A stretch of 37,601 bases of DNA from an uncultured Pelagibacteraceae bacterium (GTDB taxonomy: Bacteria; Pseudomonadota; Alphaproteobacteria; Pelagibacterales; Pelagibacteraceae): the NCBI GenBank assembly GCA_902544345.1, contig CACCBT010000004.1, forward strand, positions 1 through 37,601, written 5' to 3'. The notes beneath the pieces are model-generated. The model ran no database searches, was not told where the DNA came from, and saw nothing but the letters and a program-made list of their open reading frames with translations. Numbering within the stretch: position 1 is the stretch's first letter; every line of letters begins with the position of its first letter. Of the stretch, positions 19,514-28,861 are shown in pieces. The position numbers and the translations under genes were made by a program.

Positions 19514-20403
19514 TTTAAATATTCCCTTTTTTTTGATAGTTTAAACCTTCTGTAAACTAATATTAAAACGAGCAGCATAAATACTGCACCAATTCTAAAT
19601 TCTGTTCCTAAAATGTAATCTGCAAACTCTTCAAATAGTCCTAATCCCATTCCTGAAACTGCTACAGCTGGTAAATTACCAAGACCTGCAACAATAACTA
19701 TCATGAAAGATCTTACTGTATATGGAAGTCCTACATAAGGGTGAAGTGTTAGAGTTATTGAAATTAAAGCTCCTGCGATTCCACATAGAGCAGCATTAAT
19801 TCCAAAAGTCGCGGCATAAACTTTCTCAGTATCTACACCTAAAATTTTTGCAGCTCTAGCATTTTGTGCTGTAGCTCTTATAGCTCTTCCAAGTTTAGAT
19901 TTCCTCATATAAATAACTAGAGCTATTGCATATAAAACACTAATAAAAGCTGAGAATATTTTTGAATTTGGTAGCGTTACTGAATTATCAAATAACATTG
20001 TTGTTCCGTATTCAGATTGTGCAACAACAACGTCAGCGCCAAAAATAAAATTCATTAGTTGTTGGAATACGATAGCAATACCAAAAGTTGCTAATATTGA
20101 AATAAATAAATCTCGGTCTACAACTTTATTAATTACAAGTTTATAAAGTCCCCATCCCACAAAAAACATTATAATCGGAGAAATAATAACTCCCCAAGCA
20201 GGATGAATTCCCCAAAGATAAATAGTGTACGCAATATAACCTCCAAGAATTACTAAGTCGCCTTGCGCAATATTAATTATATTCATCACTCCCCACTGGA
20301 GAGCCATTCCGTATGCGATCAATGCAAATAATATACCTAAAAGAATTCCATCCAGTGAAGCCTGGACCATTAACATTGGAGCTTTAAAAATAAGAAAGTC
20401 CAT
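19510..20403 (-). CDS. livH: Branched-chain amino acid-type ABC transporter permease
   Basis: GMALQWGVMNIINIAQGDLVILGGYIAY and RAIRATAQNARAAKILGVDTEKVYAATF typical LivH. Confidence 0.92.
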   Translation of the reverse strand: MDFLIFKAPMLMVQASLDGILLGILFALIAYGMALQWGVMNIINIAQGDLVILGGYIAYTIYLWGIHPAWGVIISPIIMFFVGWGLYKLVINKVVDRDLFISILATFGIAIVFQQLMNFIFGADVVVAQSEYGTTMLFDNSVTLPNSKIFSAFISVLYAIALVIYMRKSKLGRAIRATAQNARAAKILGVDTEKVYAATFGINAALCGIAGALISITLTLHPYVGLPYTVRSFMIVIVAGLGNLPAVAVSGMGLGLFEEFADYILGTEFRIGAVFMLLVLILVYRRFKLSKKREYLK

Positions 20404-20425
20404 AAAATTTTAAAACTTATAAAAG

Positions 20426-20453
20426 AAAAGCCCCTAGAAAACTAGGGGCTTTT
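20426..20453 (-). terminator. Strong GC-rich hairpin between livK and livH (partial terminator / mRNA 3' stabiliser)
   Basis: AAAAGCCCCTAG - AAAA - CTAGGGGCTTTT, 12-bp perfect stem, 18 nt downstream of the livK stop. Confidence 0.85.
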
Positions 20454-20471
20454 CAAATTATTCAGAAGTTA

Positions 20472-21713
20472 TTAGCTTCTTTCAGACCATTTCGGGATTG
20501 GATGATAGAACTTATCTGAAGCCCATTTTGTAGGAGCTACTACTCTATTCTCACAATCATCGCCTTTACATCTTACTTGGAACAAGATCATTGGCTTAGC
20601 AACGTTTTGGCCACCAGGTCCAAATTTAATGTTTCCATAGAAAGTTTGCATTTCTGTATCAACTAGCGCATCTCTTACTGCATCTCTATCAAAAGAATTT
20701 GCTCTTTCGAACGCATCTTTAAATACTAACAATGCTGCAGAAGACTCTGCTGATTGATATGGCGGGTCATATCCAAATTCTTTTTGGAAGTCTTTAGCAT
20801 ATTTCTTACCAGAGCCAAAGAATTTATCTTTATAAGATAAATTTTTGTGCCACTGAGAAGCACACAATGCAAATTCTGATTTCTTTCCGTGTTGTTTAGA
20901 AAGTTTAGCAGCATCACAGTGTGTCATCGCTAACATTGGAACATCAACTTTCATTTCAGAAATTTGTCTGATTGCAGTTAACGCACCTTTTGTGTGACCT
21001 GATACAACAAGCACATCTGGCTTAACAGCTTTTACTTTAGCCAATGTAGCTGCCATATCATTAAGTTCTTTTGGTAGTTTGTCATCGATGATGATCTCAG
21101 ATCCAGTTCTTTTTGCTGCATCTAAAATACCAAGTCTCACATCTTGTGAGAATGCATCTTGTTCAAATGCTTGAGCAATTTTTACTCCTTTACCACCGTT
21201 TTTTTCTACCGCTAAATCGATAGCTACTTCAAGGTATTGGTTAGCTGGTGATAACACCGCGAACAAATATTTGTAACCTTTAGTAAATAAAGATCTAGAT
21301 GCACCATTCGCTTCAACCATAGGAATTTTATATTTCTCGGTTACTGGTGCAATGGCTTTCGTTAAACCTGAACTGTATGGCCCAAGCATGTAATGAACGC
21401 CATCCTGTTTAATTAGTCTTTCAGCTAACTGAGCGGCTCTTTTTGGGTTTGACTCATCATCATAGTAAATGATCTCAAACTTATATTTCTTACCTTGTAC
21501 TTCTACTCCACCCATTTTGTTAATTCTCTCAACGGCCATGTTGTAACCATTTTGAGTATGAACTCCATTCGAAGAGTATTTACCTGTAAGAGATATTGCA
21601 GAACCTAACACAATGTATTCGCCTTCTACTTTTGCAAAAGAAGAAGTGAAAGAAACAAGTGCTAAAGTTATCGCTGAAATAAATGTAACAAATAGTTTTG
21701 CTATTTTATTCAT
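20472..21713 (-). CDS. livK: ABC transporter periplasmic amino-acid-binding protein (LivK-type)
   Basis: Signal peptide; GSAISLTGKYSSNGVHTQNGYNMAVERIN, YYDDESNPKRAAQLAERLI, LGPYSSGLTKAIAPV. Confidence 0.93.
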   Translation of the reverse strand: MNKIAKLFVTFISAITLALVSFTSSFAKVEGEYIVLGSAISLTGKYSSNGVHTQNGYNMAVERINKMGGVEVQGKKYKFEIIYYDDESNPKRAAQLAERLIKQDGVHYMLGPYSSGLTKAIAPVTEKYKIPMVEANGASRSLFTKGYKYLFAVLSPANQYLEVAIDLAVEKNGGKGVKIAQAFEQDAFSQDVRLGILDAAKRTGSEIIIDDKLPKELNDMAATLAKVKAVKPDVLVVSGHTKGALTAIRQISEMKVDVPMLAMTHCDAAKLSKQHGKKSEFALCASQWHKNLSYKDKFFGSGKKYAKDFQKEFGYDPPYQSAESSAALLVFKDAFERANSFDRDAVRDALVDTEMQTFYGNIKFGPGGQNVAKPMILFQVRCKGDDCENRVVAPTKWASDKFYHPIPKWSERS

Positions 21714-21798
21714 TATTTCCCTTCTTGTTATTAATTAATTAATTAAAAATTAAATAATTAAAACAAGAAATAAACTTTTTGACAACAGTTAGTATTGA

Positions 21799-22425
21799 TT
21801 AAAAATTCTGTGTCGCAGCAATGTAAACTGCTAAAATTAGAAGAACACACGCAGAAATTGTATTTAATAGCTTAGGTTTACTTCTTAGCCATAGTGAAAT
21901 TTTCTCAGCTGCTAATCCATAAATCATTAACGTTAAAAAATCTAAAACAACATAGGTAATTAATAAGATTAAAAACTGTGAAAGAATATTTGAACTGAAA
22001 TTGATAAAACTTGGAAAAATAGTTCCAAAGAATAAAATCGCTTTTGGACTTAAACCTGCAACTAATAATCCATCTTTATAAAAAGAAAATTGTGATTTTA
22101 AATTTTGATCTTTAAAATTAAAACTTTTTATTTTCGAAGTAAAAGTGTCATAAGCTAAATATACAATATAAAATATCCCTGCCCATTTTAAATAATAAAG
22201 GACTTGAGGATTATCGCTTAAAAAAGAACCAATTAAGAAAACTACTAAAATAGCTTGGATAGTATTTGCAGATATATCTCCCAAGGCAGTCCAAACAGAT
22301 CTATTTAATCCATAATTCAATGTGTGTGAAACTATAACAACCCTTGGCGGACCTGGAGAAATAAATAAAAATAAAATGATTTGTAAAAATATTATATAGT
22401 CTGTTGGAAACATTTGATTAGTCAC
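21799..22425 (-). CDS. LysE/RhtB-family translocator
   Basis: FLFISPGPPRVVIVSHTLNYGLNRSVWTALGDISAN and GLSPKAILFF characteristic of LysE family. Confidence 0.88.
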   Translation of the reverse strand: MTNQMFPTDYIIFLQIILFLFISPGPPRVVIVSHTLNYGLNRSVWTALGDISANTIQAILVVFLIGSFLSDNPQVLYYLKWAGIFYIVYLAYDTFTSKIKSFNFKDQNLKSQFSFYKDGLLVAGLSPKAILFFGTIFPSFINFSSNILSQFLILLITYVVLDFLTLMIYGLAAEKISLWLRSKPKLLNTISACVLLILAVYIAATQNF

Positions 22426-22438
22426 TATATATAAATTT

Positions 22439-22735
22439 ATGAAGAAAAAAAGTTTTATCCCTCAAACAAGAGTTAAAAACCCCGAGCCTAAAGAAAAGGA
22501 TGATAATTGGATTATTTGGGCTGCTTGGGCTGATAGGATTACTTTTGAAGAGATTAAAGAAAAAACTGGAAAGAATGAATCTCAAGTTATTAAGATAATG
22601 AGAAAAAATTTAAAACCAAGTTCTTTTAAGCTTTGGAGAAAAAGGGTACATAATACTAGCATCAAGCATAGAAAAAAGTTTCAGTTAGACAGAAAAAAAC
22701 TTAGAGAAAAAATTAAATTAACTGATATATATTAA
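22439..22735 (+). CDS. TIGR03643/DUF2805-type small basic protein
   Basis: IIWAAWADRITFEEIKEKTGKNESQVIKIMRKNLKPSSFKLWRKRV, family hallmark WAAWADR...LKPSSFKLWRKRV. Confidence 0.8.
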   Translation: MKKKSFIPQTRVKNPEPKEKDDNWIIWAAWADRITFEEIKEKTGKNESQVIKIMRKNLKPSSFKLWRKRVHNTSIKHRKKFQLDRKKLREKIKLTDIY

Positions 22736-22737
22736 TT

Positions 22738-22998
22738 ATGAAAAAAGTCACAATGTATACTGGCAATCCTTGCTCATTTTGTGCAGCAGCTAAAGCGTTA
22801 TTAAAAACAAAAAATGTTGAGATAGAGGAAATAGATATTTGGGCAGATCCAGCTAATGCAAAAGAAATGTTACAAAGAACCAATGGCGTAAGAACTATTC
22901 CTCAAATTTTTATTGAGAATCATTACATTGGTGGTAATGATAAACTTCAGGAAGCGAACAGAAACGGTGAATTAGATAAAATTTTAAAAGGAGAATGA
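22738..22998 (+). CDS. grxC: Glutaredoxin 3-like
   Basis: CSFC active site, RTIPQIFIENHYIGGNDKLQEANRNGELDKIL. Confidence 0.92.
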   Translation: MKKVTMYTGNPCSFCAAAKALLKTKNVEIEEIDIWADPANAKEMLQRTNGVRTIPQIFIENHYIGGNDKLQEANRNGELDKILKGE

Positions 22999-23447
22999 GA
23001 AGAAATTTTTTAAAATATTTAAGTTTAACAATTTTTTCATCTTTTATTCTTCCATTAAACTCGCTATTTGCAAATACAAAGAAAATTATCAATAAAAATC
23101 TTACAAAAAAACAAAAAGAAATAATGTTTAACGAGGGCACTGAAAGACCCTTTTCAAGTGATTTACTAAGAGAAAGTAGAAAGGGTTTTTATCATTGCGC
23201 TAATTGTGGAAATAAACTTTTTGCCTCTACTAGTAAATTCGACAGTGGTACTGGTTGGCCATCGTTCTCAGAGGCATTACCTGGAGCATTTAAAACTAAG
23301 ATAGATTATAAATTTGGAATGAAAAGAACAGAATATCATTGTGCTAAATGCGGTGCACATCATGGTCATGTCTTCAATGATGGCCCTGGTAAAAGTGGTA
23401 AAAGATTTTGTAATAATGGTCTTTGTTTGATTTTCAAGCCTGATTAA
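22995..23447 (+). CDS. msrB: Peptide-methionine (R)-S-oxide reductase, signal-peptide-bearing
   Basis: Hydrophobic signal MRRNFLKYLSLTIFSSFILPLNSLFA; FHCANCGNKLF-like, SGTGWPSF, RTEYHCAKCGAHHGHVFNDGP, RFCNNGLCL. Confidence 0.93.
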   Translation: MRRNFLKYLSLTIFSSFILPLNSLFANTKKIINKNLTKKQKEIMFNEGTERPFSSDLLRESRKGFYHCANCGNKLFASTSKFDSGTGWPSFSEALPGAFKTKIDYKFGMKRTEYHCAKCGAHHGHVFNDGPGKSGKRFCNNGLCLIFKPD

Positions 23448-23449
23448 AA

Positions 23450-24352
23450 TTATTTGATATCTTGGATGAAAGGCATCGCATCCCCTGCTCCAAGTTTAGT
23501 AGTAGAAATTCCAGCAACTTTATTTGCTAATTCTAAACACTCTTTAATCGGTTTTTCTTTGGATAAACCAAAAGCTAAACCCCCATTAAAAGCATCTCCT
23601 GCACCAGTAGTATCAATTGCTTTTACTGAACTAGCTTTTAAATAAATTTCTTCTTTTCCATTGGAATAAAATAAACCTTTTTCTCCTAGAGTAATTATTA
23701 CTTTTTTTATTCCTAAATTTATTAGTTTATCTGCTGCTTGCTTTGCCTCATGACCGTTAGTAATCTTTATGCCCGTATAAAATTCAGCCTCAGTTTCATT
23801 AGGTGTAAAAAAATCGATATTATTATAAAACTCCTTTGAAATTTCAGATGCTGGTGCAGGATTTAGAATAGTAATACACCCATTTTCTTTTGCAATTTTT
23901 AAACAATGTAAAGTAACATCTTTTGGAACTTCTAGTTGAGTCAAGAAAATTTTAGAACTTTTTATTAAGTTAATTTGTTTTTCAATCTCACTTATCTTTA
24001 AAGAACTTGGGGCACCTACAATTACATTAATTGCATTTTTACCGGTATTTTGATCAACTAAAATACCAGCAACACCAGTTTGTTGATCGCTATCTTGTAT
24101 TAAATTTTCTGTAGAAATTTTATTTTTTTTAAGAGTTTTTAAAGCCAATTCTCCGTAAGCATCTTTTCCAATTTTACTTATAAAATTTGTGTTTCCTCCA
24201 AGTCTTGCAATCGCTATGGCTTGATTGCAGCCTTTTCCTCCTGGGCCTACATTATATTTTTTGCCTAAAATAGTTTCGCCAATTGATGGAATTTTAGGTC
24301 CAGAAAAACTTATGTCAGCAACAAAAATTCCAAGGACTGTTATTTCGCTCAT
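23450..24352 (-). CDS. rbsK: Ribokinase (PfkB family)
   Basis: GPGGKGCNQAIAIARLGG, AIDTTGAGDAFNGGLAFGL. Confidence 0.92.
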   Translation of the reverse strand: MSEITVLGIFVADISFSGPKIPSIGETILGKKYNVGPGGKGCNQAIAIARLGGNTNFISKIGKDAYGELALKTLKKNKISTENLIQDSDQQTGVAGILVDQNTGKNAINVIVGAPSSLKISEIEKQINLIKSSKIFLTQLEVPKDVTLHCLKIAKENGCITILNPAPASEISKEFYNNIDFFTPNETEAEFYTGIKITNGHEAKQAADKLINLGIKKVIITLGEKGLFYSNGKEEIYLKASSVKAIDTTGAGDAFNGGLAFGLSKEKPIKECLELANKVAGISTTKLGAGDAMPFIQDIK

Positions 24353-25068
24353 TAACCAACTTTAGCGAGAATTGGGAAGGTCGTCAAAATATAATAACTT
24401 ATTACTTGAATATAATTTGTAGTAATCAAGATGCCAGTAATGAATAGAATGGCTCCGCCAGATTTTGTAATAATTCCATAATATTTTCCAAAACCTTTTT
24501 TAGAATTTAAAAATCTACTCATATAATATCCTGATAGTATAAATGGGATAGCTAATCCTAAAGAGTAAAATGATAGCAATAAAATTCCTTTACTAATCGT
24601 CGCCTCGGTCGCAGATAAAGCAATTATAGATCCTAAAACCGGGCCAATGCAAGGTGTCCAACCAAATGCAAAAGCCGCGCCAACTATAAAAGGAAATGCG
24701 TAATTATCTTTATAGTTTGAATTAGTTTGAATTCTTTTTTCAGTATTTAAAAAAGAAAAATTCAAAAATCCTAACATTTGTAATGAAAAAATAATAATTA
24801 TTAATCCTGCGACTATTCTTAATTCATTCGAGAAAAAAAGAAGTACATTTCCTATTGCAGAGGCGGCCGCTCCAAGTGTTATAAAAACAAATGAGAAACC
24901 TAATGAAAAAAGAATAGTTTTAGTCAGAACTATTGATTTGTTTTTATCTATTTCTCCTAAATCTTTTCCAGTAATATAAGAAATATAACCAGGGATAATT
25001 GGAAGTACACAAGGTGTAAGAAAACTTATAAATCCAGCCCCAAAAGCTAAAGCAAGTTTGATGATCAT
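24352..25068 (-). CDS. ccdA: CcdA-family cytochrome c biogenesis / thiol-disulfide transmembrane protein
   Basis: FLTPCVLPIIPGYISYITG and FGWTPCIGPVLGSI. Confidence 0.9.
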   Translation of the reverse strand: MIIKLALAFGAGFISFLTPCVLPIIPGYISYITGKDLGEIDKNKSIVLTKTILFSLGFSFVFITLGAAASAIGNVLLFFSNELRIVAGLIIIIFSLQMLGFLNFSFLNTEKRIQTNSNYKDNYAFPFIVGAAFAFGWTPCIGPVLGSIIALSATEATISKGILLLSFYSLGLAIPFILSGYYMSRFLNSKKGFGKYYGIITKSGGAILFITGILITTNYIQVISYYILTTFPILAKVG

Positions 25069-25118
25069 ATAAACTTTATATTTGCCTTTGAACTTTACCG
25101 CAATTACAATATTGGCTC

Positions 25119-25463
25119 ATGATAATTAAATATGTAGGTTTTTTATTCACTCTTTTATGGTCTTATACTTTCATAAAATCCCAAAGTATTTTTAAAAAAG
25201 GATCAGGTATTTTGATTACATTATTTGTAACAAATATTTCCTGGTTTACGTTTATAGCCGCTTGCTTTTATGGGCTTAAAAATTTTAGTTTTTACCATGC
25301 AATCCTTGGAATAGCTCTTAGTATTGTTTTAGTCCACTTGGCTTTTGCTCGATTAACTTTATTTATCAATAATAAATTTCAGGACAAAAACACCCTTTTA
25401 AAAATTAAAACATTTATTGAGTATTTAATTTTAATAAGTGTCGGATATTTTATATTTTTTTAA
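25119..25463 (+). CDS. Small multi-TM hypothetical protein
   Basis: 114 aa hydrophobic ORF divergent from ccdA with no overlapping better ORF; no family recognised. Confidence 0.55.
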   Translation: MIIKYVGFLFTLLWSYTFIKSQSIFKKGSGILITLFVTNISWFTFIAACFYGLKNFSFYHAILGIALSIVLVHLAFARLTLFINNKFQDKNTLLKIKTFIEYLILISVGYFIFF

Positions 25464-26017
25464 AAAGTATCGATTGAAGATAAAACTTTAAAATTCTTAT
25501 CAGTAATAACTAATTCACCAGATCTTGTTGTTTCTCCGGTTATAGCCAAGATAATCACATAGTGTGTAACTAAAACTAAATTTCCTCCTTTGCCGCTCCA
25601 GCTTTTTATATAATTTTTTAAGTCTTTAATCTGTTGTTTTTCATTTTGGTCATAAGGTTGAGTATAAGTGGAGTTTAATGCGGAAAATTCTTTGAAATTT
25701 CCAAAAGCATATTTTGCAGTATCTTTACATCTACACCACTGACTTGATAAAACTTGATCTATCTTAATTTTTTTTTCTTTGAACAATTTACCAATTTTTT
25801 TTGATTGATTTATACCGAATTCGTCTAAATTTCTCTGAGTTTTACAATCTTCAATTTTAAATCCCTCTGGGTCACCCCCTCCAGGTGCTTTAGCATGTCT
25901 TATCAAAATGATTTTATCTCCATCCTGAGCAGGTTTCCAATTTTGTTCAGTAGAGTGAGAGTAAAAAGAAATTAAAGAGAATATTATTATTTGTAGGGAA
26001 ATAATTTGCTTCTTCAT
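25460..26017 (-). CDS. Secreted histidine-phosphatase-superfamily protein
   Basis: Signal peptide; IILIRHAKAPGGGDPEGF (RHA motif); LVLVTHYVIILAITG. Confidence 0.82.
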   Translation of the reverse strand: MKKQIISLQIIIFSLISFYSHSTEQNWKPAQDGDKIILIRHAKAPGGGDPEGFKIEDCKTQRNLDEFGINQSKKIGKLFKEKKIKIDQVLSSQWCRCKDTAKYAFGNFKEFSALNSTYTQPYDQNEKQQIKDLKNYIKSWSGKGGNLVLVTHYVIILAITGETTRSGELVITDKNFKVLSSIDTF

Positions 26018-26131
26018 GGTGGATGAAATGATAATCTAACAAATTTGTGTTGCCTTGGTCTACTGGACATGGCGCCTAAATTATAAATTTTTGAAAGGTT
26101 GTATTAAAACACTTAATTGGTTTGTTTATAA

Positions 26132-26530
26132 CTACTCGCTTTTTGGTTTAAAAACTAAACAGACACCATTATTACAATATCGTTTACCTGTTGGTTTTGG
26201 ACCATCATCAAAAACATGACCGTGATGACCACCACATTTTTTACAGTGATATTCGGTCCTTGGATAACCTATGTGCATATCTTTTTTTTCTTCAAATACA
26301 CCAGGAATAGACTCAAAAAAAGAAGGCCAACCAGAACCGCTTTCGTATTTAGTAGAAGACTCAAATAATTTTGTTCCACATCCAACGCAATGATAAGAAC
26401 CCTCTCTTTTTTCCTGGTTCAATGGACTGCTGCCAGGAGACTCGGTGCCCTCTTGTTTCAAAACATAATTTTGTTCTGGAGTTAAATTTGGATCCCAATC
26501 CTTATTCATCTTTAACTTTATCATCGACAC
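26132..26530 (-). CDS. msrB: Peptide-methionine (R)-S-oxide reductase, cytoplasmic
   Basis: [48 protein letters not shown]; no signal peptide. Start possibly at MNKDWDPN. Confidence 0.93.
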   Translation of the reverse strand: MSMIKLKMNKDWDPNLTPEQNYVLKQEGTESPGSSPLNQEKREGSYHCVGCGTKLFESSTKYESGSGWPSFFESIPGVFEEKKDMHIGYPRTEYHCKKCGGHHGHVFDDGPKPTGKRYCNNGVCLVFKPKSE

Positions 26531-27077
26531 CGTAAGGTCTAAAGTTACCTTTATTGTCTAGCTTGACTGCTTTAGCAGGGATTCCAACCATTGTAGCATT
26601 TTCTGGAACATCTTTCACAACAACCGCGTTAGCTGCTATTCTAGAATTATTTCCAACTTTTACTGGACCAATAATTTGAGCGCCAGAACCAATTACAACA
26701 TCGTGACCAATAGTAGGATGTCTTTTCTCGTGACGTTGTTTTTCACTATCTATACTTGGAGAACTTCCACCAAGAGTAACTGCGTGATAAATAGTAACAT
26801 TATTTCCTACCTCGGAAGTTTCACCAATTACTACACCCATTCCATGATCAATAAATAAATTTTTTCCTAGCTTTGCACCCGGATGAATTTCTATGCCAGT
26901 AAAAAATCTTACTGTTTGTGAAATTATCCTAGCAATAAGATCAAAGCCAGCCTTGTAAAAGAAATTAGAAATTTGGTGAAAGAAAACTGCCTTAACCCCA
27001 GGATAAGTAAGAATTATACTAAGTATTGATTTTGCCGCAGGATCTCTTTTTTTTATAGATTCTAAGTACTCGATCAT
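26502..27077 (-). CDS. cysE: Serine O-acetyltransferase
   Basis: Left-handed beta-helix hexapeptides, [49 protein letters not shown] reaches 27140 but [17 protein letters not shown] is the likely start. Confidence 0.93.
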   Translation of the reverse strand: MIEYLESIKKRDPAAKSILSIILTYPGVKAVFFHQISNFFYKAGFDLIARIISQTVRFFTGIEIHPGAKLGKNLFIDHGMGVVIGETSEVGNNVTIYHAVTLGGSSPSIDSEKQRHEKRHPTIGHDVVIGSGAQIIGPVKVGNNSRIAANAVVVKDVPENATMVGIPAKAVKLDNKGNFRPYGVDDKVKDE

Positions 27078-27132
27078 AATATGTATATAATGACTACTTG
27101 AAAAATTTAAAGAAGAATATATACAATTTCGC

Positions 27133-27525
27133 ATGAGCAATTCATTTCATCTAGCCATACCTGCAGGGGACTTAAAGAAAGCAGAGGCTTTTTACACTGA
27201 TATCTTAGGCTGCAAAACTGGTAATCGTGAAGACGGTAAATGGGTTGATATAGATTTTTGGGGTAATGAACTTACTTTACACCAAACATCTATGAAACTG
27301 CCTAGAGAGAGACATGATGTAGATATGGGCCAAGTTCCAGTCCCGCACTTTGGCGTACATTTAAAAAAAGAAGTTTTTAATAAAATTAAATCTAACATTG
27401 AAGCCAATAAAATAAATTATATTGATAAGCCCTACACAAGGTTTGAGGGAACTGAGTTTGAACAGAATACATTTTTTATTGAAGATCCAAATGGAAATGT
27501 ATTAGAGTTAAAGACGTTTGACTAA
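27133..27525 (+). CDS. VOC/glyoxalase-family protein
   Basis: [26 protein letters not shown] ... [16 protein letters not shown]. Confidence 0.87.
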   Translation: MSNSFHLAIPAGDLKKAEAFYTDILGCKTGNREDGKWVDIDFWGNELTLHQTSMKLPRERHDVDMGQVPVPHFGVHLKKEVFNKIKSNIEANKINYIDKPYTRFEGTEFEQNTFFIEDPNGNVLELKTFD

Positions 27526-28861
27526 TAATTCACCTACACTCATAGAAAATAAAAGCCAATTAATTAAATATTTCACCGACGGAATTAAAGAGAATAATCA
27601 ACTTAGAATTGGTGTTGAGCATGAAAAATTTCTTTTTAATAAAAAAGATCTTAAAAGAATTGATTATGAAAAGATAAATAAAGTATTTGAACTTCTTAAA
27701 AATAATGGTTGGGAGCTACAATATGAGAAAGATAAGATAATTGGTTTAAAAAGGGAAAATCAAAAGATTACCACTGAACCAGGGTTTCAGTATGAATTAT
27801 CAGGTGCACCTTTTAAAAACATACATTTAGTTTGTTCAGAAAATAGTTCTCATTTCAATGAACTGAAAGAAGTTTTTAGCTCTGCCTCTATAACAACTTC
27901 ATCTATTGCATACGATCCTTTTAATAAATTAATTGAAATCCCTAAAAGCCCTAAAGAGCGTTACAAAATTATGACATCAGAAATGCCAAAAGGCGGGAAA
28001 TTAAGTTTAGATATGATGTACAAAACTGCAGGTATTCAGATTAATTATGATTACACTTCTGAAGAAGATTTTGAAAAAAAATTTAAAATTGGAAACTATT
28101 TAGCTCCCTTAACTATTGCTCTTTTTGCAAACTCTCCTTTTAATGAAAACAAACTTTCAGGTTTTTTATCTTATAGAGGAAAAGTTTGGCAAGAAACTAA
28201 TAGAGGCGGAATAATGCCTATAACTTTTGAAAAACTTAATTTTGAAAAATATATTGATTATGCAATTAATTACCCAATTTTATTTCTTAAAAAAAAAGGA
28301 AAATACTTCTCGCCTAATGGTCAAACTTTTAAAGACCTTTTAGATGGTAGTTTAAATTTTCTTAAAGGAGAAAAGCCCTCTTTAGAAGATTTTGAAAATC
28401 ACCTAGGCACTATTTTTACTGAGATAAGATTAAAGCAAGTTATAGAATTTAGATCTTTAGATACATGTAATTTTGGCTGTATTTGTAACGGCCCCTCATT
28501 TTTTACTGGATTAATTTATGGATCTTTAAATGAGACTTATGAAATAATTAAAAACTGGAAAAAAGAGGAAGTAATGGATGCATATTTAAACGCGCCCAAA
28601 CAAGGATTAAACACTTTGCTAAAAAATAAAAAATTAATTGATTGGGCAAAAATATTTTTAGATATTTCTAAAAAAGGCTTAGATAAAAGAAATGAACTTA
28701 ATAAAAGTGGAAAAAATGAGACAATCTACTTAAAACATTTAGAGGAGATTATTAAGAATAAAAAAACTAGAGCAGAAATGTTAATTGAACAATTTAATAA
28801 AACAAAAAACTTAAACTTTTTAGTAAATCATGACGAAAATTTTAGCTATTCAGGGTTCTGA
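27518..28861 (+). CDS. gshA: Glutamate-cysteine ligase (plant/alphaproteobacterial type)
   Basis: LRIGVEHEKFLF, LSLDMMYKTAGIQINYDY, EIRLKQVIEFRSLD; adjacent gshB. 8-nt overlap with VOC gene. Confidence 0.9.
   Translation: MTNNSPTLIENKSQLIKYFTDGIKENNQLRIGVEHEKFLFNKKDLKRIDYEKINKVFELLKNNGWELQYEKDKIIGLKRENQKITTEPGFQYELSGAPFKNIHLVCSENSSHFNELKEVFSSASITTSSIAYDPFNKLIEIPKSPKERYKIMTSEMPKGGKLSLDMMYKTAGIQINYDYTSEEDFEKKFKIGNYLAPLTIALFANSPFNENKLSGFLSYRGKVWQETNRGGIMPITFEKLNFEKYIDYAINYPILFLKKKGKYFSPNGQTFKDLLDGSLNFLKGEKPSLEDFENHLGTIFTEIRLKQVIEFRSLDTCNFGCICNGPSFFTGLIYGSLNETYEIIKNWKKEEVMDAYLNAPKQGLNTLLKNKKLIDWAKIFLDISKKGLDKRNELNKSGKNETIYLKHLEEIIKNKKTRAEMLIEQFNKTKNLNFLVNHDENFSYSGF

Noticed and set aside
27078-27140. 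N-terminal extension of cysE ([21 protein letters not shown])
   Set aside because: Overlaps the divergent VOC gene start and does not resemble CysE; probably the divergent promoter region.
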